Assembly: GCA_963720645.1 (NCBI GenBank)
Contig: CAVRFX010000013.1
Coordinates: forward strand, 434,001 to 498,000
Origin: RYN-230 sp963720645
GTDB lineage: Bacteria > Actinomycetota > Actinomycetes > Streptosporangiales > Streptosporangiaceae
Direction of reading: 5' to 3'
Length of the DNA: 64,000 nt
Shown: positions 39,711 through 48,848 of the stretch, piece after piece
Numbering within the stretch: position 1 is the stretch's first letter
Layout: the number at the start of each line of letters is the position of its first letter
Program-made: the position numbers and the translations under genes
The notes under the pieces: generated by a model
Seen by the model: only the letters and a program-made list of their open reading frames with translations
What the model was told of the DNA's origin: nothing
The model's database searches: none

Positions 39711-40757
39711 GTGAACGGCGCCCCGCCCACGATCTACGACGTCGCGGCGGTCGCGGGCGTGTCCATCGCATCGGTGTCCCGGGTCCTCAACGGGACCGGC
39801 AGGCCCCGCCCGGAGACCCGGGACCGGGTGCTCCGGGCCGTGGCGGAGCTCGGCTTCGTGCCGGACGGGGCGGCCCGGGCGCTGAGCGTCAAGCTCAAGG
39901 AGACGGTCGGGGTCGTCTACCGGCGCGTACCCAAGGCCACGTCGGGCGCCGTGTTCGCCGAGGAGGACGAGAACCTCCAGTTCGCCGACATCATCAACCG
40001 GGGCATCGAGGTCGCCGCGCAGCGCCGCGGCTTCAGCCTGCTGATCAGCTCGGTGGCGGCCGAGGACGCCGACGCGGGCCGGCGGATGATGGCCCTGGCC
40101 GGCAAGTGCGACGGGCTGATCGTGCACGACCTGGTCCTGGACGCCGCCCAGCTGGACCGGCTGGGCCGCCACATCCCGGTGGTCAACCTGGCCGGGATCA
40201 CCACCCCGCACACGGCCAGCGTGCGCGGTGACAGCGAGACAGGCATGCGCGACCTGATGCGGCACCTGATCCGGGACCACGGGTACGCCACGCTGGGGTA
40301 CCTGGCCGGGGTCGCGGACAGCCCGGACAACGTGACCCGCCGGGCGGTGGTGGAGGCCGAGGCCCGGGCCGGGGGGGCGGAACTCGCACCCGGCCCGCAG
40401 TGGCAGGGCAGCTACTACGCCGACGGCGGGGCGCACGTGATCGACGGGCTGCTGCGCGCGGGCCGGCCGCTGCCCCGGGCCATCGTCTGCGCCAACGACC
40501 TCGCCGCGCTCGGGGCCCTGCACACGCTGGCCCGCCGCGGCGTGGACGTGCCCGGCGACGTGGCGGTCACCGGATTCGACGACATCCCGGTCGCGCGGCG
40601 GCTCCATCCGGGGCTGACCACCGTCCGCCAGCCCATCCAGGAACTCGGGGCCACCGCGTTCGAGCTGCTCGAGTCGCTGGTCGCCGACGGCCAGCCGGAG
40701 CCGCGGGATGTGGTCCTGCCGACCCGCCTGATCCGCCGGGAGAGCTGCGGCTGCTAG
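39711..40757 (+). CDS. LacI family transcriptional regulator
   Basis: 348 residues. N-terminal helix-turn-helix TIYDVAAVAGVSIASVSRVL with the hinge helix region (PDGAARALSVKL), and a periplasmic-binding-like effector domain (GLIVHDLVLD, TGFDDIPVARRLHPGLTTVRQP). Likely sugar-responsive repressor; the target is not evident. It follows GH25 with nine bases between and may be co-transcribed with it. The stop overlaps that of the P450 on the other strand by three bases. Confidence 0.92.
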   Translation: MNGAPPTIYDVAAVAGVSIASVSRVLNGTGRPRPETRDRVLRAVAELGFVPDGAARALSVKLKETVGVVYRRVPKATSGAVFAEEDENLQFADIINRGIEVAAQRRGFSLLISSVAAEDADAGRRMMALAGKCDGLIVHDLVLDAAQLDRLGRHIPVVNLAGITTPHTASVRGDSETGMRDLMRHLIRDHGYATLGYLAGVADSPDNVTRRAVVEAEARAGGAELAPGPQWQGSYYADGGAHVIDGLLRAGRPLPRAIVCANDLAALGALHTLARRGVDVPGDVAVTGFDDIPVARRLHPGLTTVRQPIQELGATAFELLESLVADGQPEPRDVVLPTRLIRRESCGC

Positions 40758-42040
40758 CCGGATCCGGTGTCCCAGAGCACCGGCAGGGACGGGGGCTTGC
40801 GGAACACCAGGCCGCGGGGTGCGGCCGGGCTGGCCCGGGTCGGGCCGCAGGCCGGGCAGCCGGCTGAGGGCCGCGGCCAGCGCCGCCCGGGCTTCCAGCC
40901 GGGCCAGGTGGACGCCCAGGCAGAAGTGCGGGCCGCGGGCGAAGGCCAGGTTCTGCGCGGCGTTGCCCCGGCGCACGTCGAAGCGGTCCGGGTCGGGAAA
41001 CGCGGCCGGGTCCCGGCCCGCGCCAGCCACCGACACGCTGACCAGGTCGCCGCGGCTCACCTCGGCGCCGCCGATGGCGATGTCGCGGGTGGCGTAGCGG
41101 TCCACCACGGCCGCCGCCGGTTCGAGGCGGAGTGACTCCTCGATGGCCTGCGGCAGCAGGCCCGGGTCGGCGCGCACCAGGCTGAGCTGGCCGGGGTGGC
41201 CGAGCAGGTGCCACGCGGCGTTGGCGATCATGCCCTCGGTGGTCTCGATGCCGCCGAACATGAGCACCGCCGCGTTGGAGATGATCTCGTCCGGGCTGAG
41301 ACCAGCGGCGTCCGCCCCGGTCCCGGTCCGGCCGCGGCCGGCCCGCAGCACGGGCCGGGCCGCGTCCGCGAGCAGCGAGGCCCCGGCCCGGTTCCCGGCG
41401 ACCGCACGCAACCCGTCGCTGAGCTGCCCGAATGCCGCCACTCCCGCGGTCACTCCGGGCGCGGTCGCGAGGGCTGCCCCGGGCCGGCGGCGGCCAGCTG
41501 GGAGACCGCACCGACGATCGCGTCGTACCAGGCCAGGATGGTGGCCGGGGGTACCTGGCCGAGGCCGAGGACCCGGGCGACCACGGCCACGGCCAGCGGT
41601 GCGGCCAGCCCCCGGCTCAGGTCCCCCCGTCCGGCCGGCCGCATCACGCTGACCAGGCGGTCCGCCTCGCCGGTCACGAACGTTTCGAGCTGGCGATGCA
41701 CGGCGGCCTGGCTGAACGGGCCGGTGAACGGGCGGCGGTGCCGGTCGTGCTGCGCACCATCCAGCGACAGCATGCTGGGCCCCACGATCCGGGCCGTGGA
41801 GAAGCGCGGGTCGTCGACGGTGAACGTCGCCGCGTCCCGCATGACCTGGAGGGCCAGGTCGCGGCGGGTGACCAGCCACCCGTCCAGCGCCGGCAGCCAC
41901 GAGACGGGCTCGCTGTCCCGCAGCCTGGCCAGCACGGGATGCGGGTCCTCATCCAGGTCCGCGAGCGTGACCGCGGCGCCGAGCGGGTACCGGCGGACCC
42001 GCGCGGTCATCGCCGGTGAGCCCGCGCCGCCGCCAGTCAT
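40754..42040 (-). CDS. Cytochrome P450, two frameshifts
   Basis: Soluble bacterial-type P450 of about 428 residues. Seen: I-helix FGGIETTEGMIANAAWHLL, K-helix EESLRLEP (ExxR), and heme loop FARGPHFCLGVHLARLEA. The frame changes at about 41470-41490 (one base missing) and again at about 40830 (an extra C in CCCC); corrected, the protein ends RGLVFRKPPSLPVLWDTGSG at 40754. Start at ATG 42040, or 42010 (MTARVRRYPLG). No ferredoxin or biosynthetic partner is adjacent, so the substrate cannot be guessed. Confidence 0.87.
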
Positions 42041-42215
42041 GGCGACGACGTTAGCGCCCCGCCCGGCTGGGCCGGCCGTCCCCGGCGGGCTGGGCACCGC
42101 GGGAACGCCTCGGTCACCCCATTGGGAGGATGTCACCGGAGAGCGCATGAGGTGGGATCGGTGGGTAGGGAGCAGGGCAGGATGGGAGCCAAGACTGGCC
42201 TGATGGAGGTACGGC

Positions 42216-42901
42216 ATGCGGCAGTGCTCGGCGCACGCGCATGCGACAATCGCCGCTGCGCAAGCGGAAGACCTGGTCACCGGGGGGATCCGCAGCCTCG
42301 AGGTGCGCTGGATATTTCCCGGCGGCTGGACGCCGCGGTCACCGGATGGTTCCGGCGGTTCCCCGCCTGGGCGGAATCGCGCGAGGACACCTACCTCTTG
42401 TGCCCCCCGTCGAGCGGGCTCTCGGTCAAGATCCGCGGGGGCCAGGCCCTGGAGGTGAAGGCGTACCGCGGCAGCCCGGGAAGCCTCGAGGTGGCGGGCC
42501 GCGCCCGCGGGCGCATGGAGTCGTGGGAGAAGTGGTCCGCTGCGCATGACCTGTCCAGCCCGGACGGCCATGATCCGGCCTGCTGGAGGCCGGTCGGCAA
42601 GACGCGGCGCATCGCCCCGTTCTCACTGGCCGGGGGGCGGGTCGCGCCGGGCGCGCCGGAAGGGGGCCGGGGGCCGCGGTGCCATCTGGAACTCACCGGA
42701 ATCCGCATGCAGGACCAGGACTGGTGGTCCCTGGGCTTCGAGGCGACCGGCCCCGACCACCTGCTCCGCACCGTCCTCGAGGGCACCGCCGGGCTCGTGT
42801 TTGCCCAGCCCCTGCCCGGCAATGTGCAACCCGGGCCCGGTGAATCCAGGTCCTACGCGCAGTGGCTGGGCCAGCGTCCCGACCCGGGGGACGACGCGTG
42901 A
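42216..42901 (+). CDS. Conserved hypothetical protein, one frameshift
   Basis: I do not recognise the family firmly. Two frames join at about 42325-42335: IRSLEVRWIFPG in the first and RLDAAVTGWFRRFPAWAESR in the second, implying one lost base. Later segments are ordered and charged (LSVKIRGGQALEVKAYRGS; GRMESWEKWSAAHDL; WRPVGKTRRI), resembling a CYTH-like antiparallel barrel. About 228 residues. Start at 42216 is tentative. A strong bidirectional terminator follows. Confidence 0.55.
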
Positions 42902-42926
42902 GGACTGCTCCCGCGCCGCTCGTTCC

Positions 42927-42948
42927 GTGGCCGGGCAGGCCCGGCCAC
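42927..42948. terminator. Bidirectional terminator
   Basis: GTGGCCGGGC / GCCCGGCCAC around AG, a 10-base perfect inverted repeat filling the 48-base gap between two convergent genes. TTTT follows on the plus strand (42955-42958). Confidence 0.8.
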
Positions 42949-42949
42949 G

Positions 42950-43651
42950 TCACGTTTTCAGGATGTTGACCGCGCGGGCGATCACCAGCGCGCCCAGGCC
43001 CAGCGACACGCACGCTTCCAGGATCATGAGCAGCTTGGCCCACGGCTTGATCGCGGAGGTGTCGGTGGGGCTGAAGGCGGTGGCCGTCCAGAAGGCCAGC
43101 GACAGATAGTCAACGAACCGCGGCACCCAGGCCGCCGGCGCGTAGTCGGTGTGCAGCATCTCCGGGAAGACGAACGCCGGGTTCCTGTCGGGCGGGTGCG
43201 CGCGGGCGGCGGCGCCGCCCCGGTCGAGATCCCAGTACCAAAGCGCGAACGCGATCACGTTCGTGGCCCAGACCACCCCGCCCGTGGCCAGCAGCCCGAT
43301 GGGATTGCTGGCGAAGATCTTGTTATTGGTCAGGATGTCGGCGACCAGCCGGGCCGCGGCGAACAGGTTGGCCAGGGTGATGAACGCGATGATGATGCCG
43401 GTCACGGCCCGCAGCCAGGGCTTGCGCCGGTCGATCCGCCCCGGGTCCCCGATGACCAGCACGGCCAGCAGGACGAGCAGGACCACCGGGACGACCCATC
43501 TCGGGTTCACCCGGTACTGGGTGGGCAGCGCCAGATGCAGGCCGGCCGCGGCCAGGATGGCCAGGGCCACCGGCCACCAGTGCTCACCCCTGGTGGCCGG
43601 GGCCGGGTTCGCCGGGGCCGGCTCCCCCGGATGGAGATCACCCGTGTCCAT
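42950..43651 (-). CDS. DUF1345-like multi-pass membrane protein
   Basis: 233 residues with six probable membrane segments, among them VVPVVLLVLLAVLVIG, TGIIIAFITLANLFAAARLV and LLMILEACVSLGLGALVIAR. The VDYLSLAFWTATAFSPTDTS segment resembles the pore-like loop of two-TM ion channels and is typical of this group of predicted channels. ATG at 43651 has GGGGAG upstream; an in-frame ATG lies at 43687. Divergent from the aquaporin gene. Confidence 0.75.
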   Translation of the reverse strand: MDTGDLHPGEPAPANPAPATRGEHWWPVALAILAAAGLHLALPTQYRVNPRWVVPVVLLVLLAVLVIGDPGRIDRRKPWLRAVTGIIIAFITLANLFAAARLVADILTNNKIFASNPIGLLATGGVVWATNVIAFALWYWDLDRGGAAARAHPPDRNPAFVFPEMLHTDYAPAAWVPRFVDYLSLAFWTATAFSPTDTSAIKPWAKLLMILEACVSLGLGALVIARAVNILKT

Positions 43652-43841
43652 CTGCTCCCCATGCGGCGCCTGTGCTGACGGTCGCACCTGGCTGGCCCGG
43701 GGGGATCACCCGCAAAGGATGGCCCGGTAGCCCGCCGCCAGGCCCCTCCCTCGCGGCGGGTGATCCGGTTACCCCGCCTGCGGCGGATGCTGGTCCTGGT
43801 CACACTCGGCGTGGCCAGCTGAACGGGAGAGCGAGGCCGGC

Positions 43842-44642
43842 ATGGCAAGTGCCGTTGACGATCCGGAGACGCTGCACGCTGCTGCCGTGAGCAGGCGGTA
43901 CCTGATGCGGTTCGAAGCGGACACGTTCAAGCAGCGGCCCTTGTGGATTCGGCTGATCATCGAGTTTCTCGGCACGTTCATGCTGGTGACGGTGGCCGCC
44001 GGGGCGGGCGTGATCAATCATTACGCCGGGGGCGGCCCAATCAGCCGCACGGCGGCGGTGATCGCGCCGGGCGCGCTGGTGATGGCCCTGATCTACGCGT
44101 GGGGCCCGCTGTCAGGATTGCACATCAACCCGGCGGTCACCTTCGCCTTCACCGCCCGCGGGGTGTTCCCGACCCGCTGGGTGCTGCCCTACTGGGTGGC
44201 CCAGTTCGCGGGCGCCATCGGCGCTGCCCTGCTGCTGCAGTTCCTGTTCGGGGACGTCAGCGCGGGCGGCAACTACCCCATCGCCAAGGCGGGCGGGGAC
44301 TGGCGCTCGTTCATCATGGAAATCATCCTGACCACGATCCTGGTCAGCGTGATCCTGAACACGGCGACCGGGGGCCGCAGCATCGGCCATAACGCCGCGA
44401 TCGCGGTGGGCTCGACGGTGGCGCTGCTCGGCCTGTTCGCCAGCCCGATCAGCGGCGCGTCGATGAACCCGGCCCGCACGCTCGGTCCAGACATCGTCGG
44501 CGTCAACTTCACCGGCTGGTGGGTGTACGTGTTCGGCGACATCATCGGCGCGGCTATCGCGGTGGTGATCATCATCCTGGTCCGCGGGGTGCCGGACAAA
44601 GAAGAGTCCGCGGCCGCCGAGGGCGGCGACCTGCCAAAGTGA
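43842..44642 (+). CDS. MIP/aquaporin family channel
   Basis: 266 residues, six membrane segments with both NPA boxes: LHINPAVTFAFTARG and SMNPARTLGPDIVG. Water or small-solute channel; the first loop lacks the long insert of classical glycerol facilitators, so water/ammonia/small solutes are more likely, but this is inference. A 30-residue hydrophilic N-terminus precedes the first helix and a charged DKEESAAAEGGD tail ends it. It converges with the ROK gene with one base between stops. Confidence 0.9.
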   Translation: MASAVDDPETLHAAAVSRRYLMRFEADTFKQRPLWIRLIIEFLGTFMLVTVAAGAGVINHYAGGGPISRTAAVIAPGALVMALIYAWGPLSGLHINPAVTFAFTARGVFPTRWVLPYWVAQFAGAIGAALLLQFLFGDVSAGGNYPIAKAGGDWRSFIMEIILTTILVSVILNTATGGRSIGHNAAIAVGSTVALLGLFASPISGASMNPARTLGPDIVGVNFTGWWVYVFGDIIGAAIAVVIIILVRGVPDKEESAAAEGGDLPK

Positions 44643-44643
44643 C

Positions 44644-45828
44644 CTAGGGACCGGCCACGGAGGCGAGCAGCTCGCCACGGGCCTGCTCCACCGCGGCCAG
44701 GATGGCGCCGCGCAGCACCGGCTGGCCGGCCACCCCGGTCGGCACCACCTGCGGGTGGGCCGGGCAGATCCGGCCCACCTCCGCGGCCACCCGGTCGGCC
44801 AGCGCGGTCCCGCCGGCCCGCCCCACCTCGCCGCCGAGGACGACGAGGCCCGGGTCGAGCACCACGCTGACCGCCGCCGCCCCGGTGGCCACCCGGGCGG
44901 CCAGCTGGTCGAGCAGGCCGCTGCCCCGCTCGTCACCGGCCTGGGCGGCGGCCACCGCGGCCTGCACGGCCGCCGCGGCCGTGGGCGCGGGAAACCCGTA
45001 GCTTTCCGCCAGCGGCCGCACCGCCTGGGCTCCGACCAGGGACTGGAACGCGCCGGTGGCCGGGTGGCTGACGTCCTGCGGCAGCGGCACCCCGGGAACC
45101 GGGAGGTACCCGATCTCGCCCGCCGCGCCCGCCACCCCGCGGTGCAGCCGCCCGCCGATGATCGTGGCCAGCCCCAGGCCCACCCCGATCCACATGAGCA
45201 CGAAGTCGTCCGCGCCCTGGGCGACACCCTCCGCGCGCTCGGCCATCGCCGCCAGGTTGACGTCGTTCTCGATCGTCACCGGCTGGCGCAGGTCGCTGCG
45301 CAGCGCGTCCAGCACGCCCTCGTGCCAGGCGGGCAGGTTCACCGCCAGGCGCGGATCCCCGGTGCTGGGATCCAGCACCCCGGGAGTGCCGATGACCAGG
45401 GCGTTGAGCCGGGACATCTCCACCCCCGCGGAACGGCAGGCGGCCGCCACCGCGCCGCGGACCAGCTCCACCGGATTCGCGGCGCCGTCCGGGTCCACGC
45501 TGACCTGGGTGACCACCTCGCCGGTAATGTCCGCCACCCCGGCGCTGACCTCGTCGTGCTCGACGTGCAGCCCGGCGACGTACGCGCTCGACGGCACGAC
45601 CGCGTAGAGCGCCGCGTTCGGCCCGCGGCCGCCAGCCTGCTCCCCCACGGTCGTGACCAGCCCGCGCTCCTCCAGGCGGGAGAGCAGCTGGGACGCGGTC
45701 ACCTTGGACAGTCCGGTCCGCTCGCCCACCTGGGCCCTGGTCATGGGGCCGCCGGCCAGCAGCAGCTCGAGCGCGGCCCGGTCGTTGAGCTCCCTCAGCA
45801 GCCGGGGTGTCCCAGGCCGTTGTTCCAT
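44644..45828 (-). CDS. ROK family transcriptional repressor
   Basis: 394 residues. N-terminal winged helix (ALELLLAGGPMTRAQVGERT, GLSKVTASQLLSRLEERGLV) followed by a ROK domain (IENDVNLAAMAERAEG, GLGLATIIGGRLHRGVAGAAG). The ROK zinc motif CxCGxxGC is absent, its place taken by PVPGVPLPQDVSHP. ATG at 45828 has GGAGGG upstream. Divergent from the sugar ABC transporter genes, with a palindromic AT-rich operator in between; it probably represses them until a sugar ligand binds. Confidence 0.92.
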   Translation of the reverse strand: MEQRPGTPRLLRELNDRAALELLLAGGPMTRAQVGERTGLSKVTASQLLSRLEERGLVTTVGEQAGGRGPNAALYAVVPSSAYVAGLHVEHDEVSAGVADITGEVVTQVSVDPDGAANPVELVRGAVAAACRSAGVEMSRLNALVIGTPGVLDPSTGDPRLAVNLPAWHEGVLDALRSDLRQPVTIENDVNLAAMAERAEGVAQGADDFVLMWIGVGLGLATIIGGRLHRGVAGAAGEIGYLPVPGVPLPQDVSHPATGAFQSLVGAQAVRPLAESYGFPAPTAAAAVQAAVAAAQAGDERGSGLLDQLAARVATGAAAVSVVLDPGLVVLGGEVGRAGGTALADRVAAEVGRICPAHPQVVPTGVAGQPVLRGAILAAVEQARGELLASVAGP

Positions 45829-45978
45829 GCCTTCCCTCCGTCGCATGACGTCCCCCCCAGCACCTGCTCGCACACGGCGAGGGACCGGCTAGCCAGGGCC
45901 ACGCCGGGCCGACGGCGACGGCGGGCGGGACACCTGGCTGAATTCTGTCTCAATCTGGCCACAGGGTCTATCTAATAG

Positions 45979-45998
45979 GAAACTTTACTGTTAGTTTC
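45979..45998. promoter_or_regulatory. Probable ROK repressor operator
   Basis: GAAACT-TTACTGTT-AGTTTC, a perfect 6-base inverted repeat in an AT-rich island, with TCTAAT just upstream. It is the only such island in the 349-base space between the ROK gene and the sugar-transport genes, so it is the natural operator and promoter candidate. Confidence 0.7.
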
Positions 45999-46177
45999 AC
46001 CCCAGAATCCCCACAGTGTTGGTCAAAGTCAGGGCCGGTCGGTCAGCCCGGCGACGTGACCGCCAGGGGCCGACTGGGCAGCAGCGACAGCCTAGACGGC
46101 CGACGGTACCGGAGCGCCCTGGGACCACGAGGAATCGCGTGAAGTGCCAAGGACCAAGCCAGGAAGGGAGATCTCTA

Positions 46178-46777
46178 GTGAAGCTGACTAGATCGGCGGC
46201 CGCGTTCGGCCAGACCGAGCTGGGCGCCCCCGGCGCGACCTCGGGCGGGTCCAACGAGGACTTCGCGCTCGGCAAGCTGGACATGTACATGGACGGCCCG
46301 TGGGCGCAGGCTGAGCTGACCGCGGTCAGCAAGAAATACGAGGCGGACTGGGCCTCGTTCCCCATCCCCAGCGAGAACGGCCCGAACCCGGCCCCGGCCT
46401 TCTCCGGCGGCTCTGACCTCGGCGTCTGGGTCAAGAGCAAGTACCAGCAGGCCGACTGGGCCCTGGTCTCGCTGATGGACAGCCCGGCCAACGCGACCAC
46501 GTTCGCCAATGCCGCGGGCTTCTTCCCGCAGTTCACCGCCCAGCTGAAGGGCGGCGCCTACGCGGGCAACCCGGTGATGGCCGGCTTCGCCAAGGCCGCC
46601 GCGTACACCCAGATCGCCCCGCTCAACTCGAAGAACTGGGCCACCGCCGACGCGACGGACGCGATCATCCCGACCATGATGAAGTCGCTGATGCAGGGCG
46701 CGAACTTCAGCGCCACCGTGAACAAGGCCAACACGCAGCTGCAGAACGTGCTCAACACCGGGTCCGAGACCGGCTGA
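46178..46777 (+). CDS. Sugar ABC transporter solute-binding protein, internally deleted
   Basis: Only 199 codons against about 430 for family 1 sugar-binding proteins. The GTG start with AAGGGAG ribosome site and the first residues VKLTRSAAAFG look like the start of a lipoprotein signal peptide, but the sequence jumps in frame to the C-terminal lobe (NEDFALGKLDMYMDGPWAQ, FSGGSDLGVWVKSKYQQADW, NAAGFFPQFTAQL). The hydrophobic signal, lipobox Cys and N-terminal lobe, roughly 230 codons, are absent. As it stands it could not be exported or bind sugar. Either a real deletion or an assembly collapse. Confidence 0.8.
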   Translation: MKLTRSAAAFGQTELGAPGATSGGSNEDFALGKLDMYMDGPWAQAELTAVSKKYEADWASFPIPSENGPNPAPAFSGGSDLGVWVKSKYQQADWALVSLMDSPANATTFANAAGFFPQFTAQLKGGAYAGNPVMAGFAKAAAYTQIAPLNSKNWATADATDAIIPTMMKSLMQGANFSATVNKANTQLQNVLNTGSETG

Positions 46778-46873
46778 GCACCCGAGCTGTCCCGGCTGGC
46801 GGCCGCACCCCTCCAGGCCTGAGGGCCGGCGCGGCGCCCGCCGGGACCTCCCGTGAGGAGAGTGCCGACACTC

Positions 46874-47890
46874 ATGGTGGACACGATCACCCCGCCGTCG
46901 GCGGGCGGCGCCCGCGCCCCGGCCGGCGGCGGCGTGCGGCCCGGGCCGCCCCAGGCCGCCCGTATCCGGGCCCTGATCCGGCGTTACCGCCTGGCGCCGT
47001 ACCTGCTGCTGCTCCCGTCCATCGTCGCGATCGCCCTGGTCCTGCTCTGGCCCGTGGTGCAGGTGACCCTGTACTCGTTCCAGAACTACGGGCTGCCGCA
47101 GACGGACGGGGCCGCACCGGTCCAGTGGATCGGGCTGGGCAACTTCACCTCCACCTTCGCCGACCCGGAGTTCTGGCTGGCCCTGCGGATCACCGTGCTG
47201 TTCGCGGCGGCCGCGGTGACGCTGACCCTGCTGGCCGGCACGCTGGTCGGGCTGCTGCTGCACCGGCTGGGCCGGGTCATGTCCGCCATCGTGGGCACGG
47301 CGGCCCTGCTGGCCTGGGCCACTCCCCCCGTCTCGGCCAGCGTCCTGTTCTACTGGCTGTTCAACCCCGACGGGGGCCTGGTGGACTGGAGCCTGGCCCG
47401 GCTGCCGCACTGGCTGGGCGGCAGCACCAGCTGGGCCGGCTTCAACTGGACCACCAGCGGCGCGCTGCCCGCCTACACGGTGGCTACCGTGCTGGTGGTG
47501 TGGCAGGGATTCCCGTTCATCGCCGTATCGGTGCTGGCCGGGCTCAAGACCGTGCCCGCCGAGCTGCTCGAGGCCGCGCGGGTGGACGGGGCGGGGGCGT
47601 GGCACGGCTTCTGGCGGATCACGTTCCCGCTGATGAAGCCGATCTTCCTGGTCCTGCTGCTGCTGTCGGTGATCTGGGACTTCAACGTGTTCACCCAGAC
47701 CTACCTGCTGACCGGCGGGCTCGGTAACCGTGACGAGTTCAACCTGTCGCTGTACCTGTACGACAAGGCGTTCACCTTCCCGCCCAGCTACGGCCTGGGC
47801 GGCGCGCTGGCGCTCATCCTCACCGTCATCCTGCTCATCATCACGGTCGGCTACGTGCGGGCCTCCGTCCGGCAGGGGGCCCTGACGTGA
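46874..47890 (+). CDS. Sugar ABC transporter permease (MalF type)
   Basis: 338 residues with six membrane segments (LAPYLLLLPSIVAIALVLLW, LALRITVLFAAAAVTLTLLA and others) and the EAA loop contacting the ATPase (ELLEAARVDGAGAWHGFWRI). MalF-type inner-membrane component of a carbohydrate uptake system. Start at ATG 46874 (MVDTITPP); GTGs at 46853 and 46862 are alternatives. Stop overlaps the GTG of the next permease. No ATPase gene is present; such systems often share MsiK. Confidence 0.92.
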   Translation: MVDTITPPSAGGARAPAGGGVRPGPPQAARIRALIRRYRLAPYLLLLPSIVAIALVLLWPVVQVTLYSFQNYGLPQTDGAAPVQWIGLGNFTSTFADPEFWLALRITVLFAAAAVTLTLLAGTLVGLLLHRLGRVMSAIVGTAALLAWATPPVSASVLFYWLFNPDGGLVDWSLARLPHWLGGSTSWAGFNWTTSGALPAYTVATVLVVWQGFPFIAVSVLAGLKTVPAELLEAARVDGAGAWHGFWRITFPLMKPIFLVLLLLSVIWDFNVFTQTYLLTGGLGNRDEFNLSLYLYDKAFTFPPSYGLGGALALILTVILLIITVGYVRASVRQGALT

Positions 47891-48794
47891 CCGCCCCCAG
47901 CCTGAGCACCCCCTCCTGGATCCGCCTGCCGGGCCCGCGCGCCCGCGCCCGGGCGGCCAGGAAGACCAGGGCGGCCTCAACGCCGCCGGGGTGCTGGTCG
48001 CCCTGCTGACCCTGTTCCCGATCTTCTGGATGGTCTCGACCGCGTTCAAGCCGTCCCAGGAGATCTACTCGCTGACGCCCCGGCTGCTGCCGTCCCATCC
48101 GACGCTGGGCAACTTCTCGGCGGTCATGAGGCGCCAGGCGTCCGGGATCGGCCCGGTGTGGCTGTTCTTCCGCAACAGCCTCCTGGTCACGGTGTCCACC
48201 GTGGTGCTGGCGTCGGTGGTCTCGCTGCTCGCGTCGATCGCGGTGGCCCGGTTCCGGTTCCGGTTCCGGCCGTCCTACCTGATCATGCTGCTCATCGTGC
48301 AGATGATCCCCGGCCAGGCCCTGATCATCGCGCTGTTCCTGGACTTCAACCGGCTCAACCTGCTGCAGAGCCTGCCCGGCCTGGTGCTGGTGTACGCCGC
48401 GCAGGCGCTGCCGGTGTCGATCTGGATGCTGCGCAACTTCGTGGCCACGGTGCCCCGCGAGCTGGAGGAGGCGGCCGCGGTGGACGGGGCTGGACCGTTG
48501 CGGATCTTCTGGCGCATCCTGTTCCCGCTGGTCGCGCCGGGCCTGATCGCGACCAGCATCTTCTCCTTCATCACCGCCTACAACGAGTTCATCGTGGCCC
48601 TGACCTTCCTGGGTCAGGCGCACTCCGACTACACGCTGCCGATCTACGTGACGTACTTCTTCACCCGCGGCGGCGCCGAGTGGGGACCGATCATGGCCGC
48701 TTCCACCCTGTACACCATCCCGGTGGTGGTGTTCTTCCTCATCGTCCAGCGGCGGATGACCGCGGGCCTGGTCGCGGGGGCGGTGAAGGGATGA
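47887..48794 (+). CDS. Sugar ABC transporter permease (MalG type), N-terminal frameshift
   Basis: Partner of the preceding permease. Six membrane segments (AGVLVALLTLFPIFWMVSTA, LLVTVSTVVLASVVSLLASI) and the EAA loop ELEEAAAVDGAGPLRIFWRI. The coupled GTG start at 47887 (GTGA overlap with the upstream stop) is in another frame than the body. A frame change at about 47950-47980, within the cytoplasmic tail, joins them, with net loss of one base. Without correction only the GTG at 47991 could be used. Confidence 0.88.
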
Positions 48795-48848
48795 GCGCGG
48801 CGGAGGGCGGGAGCCCGCGCCGGCCCGCGGGCGCACGGGAGGGCGGGC

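Noticed and set aside
40754..42040. The P450 as part of a natural-product cluster
   Set aside because: No ferredoxin, synthase or tailoring gene lies beside it.
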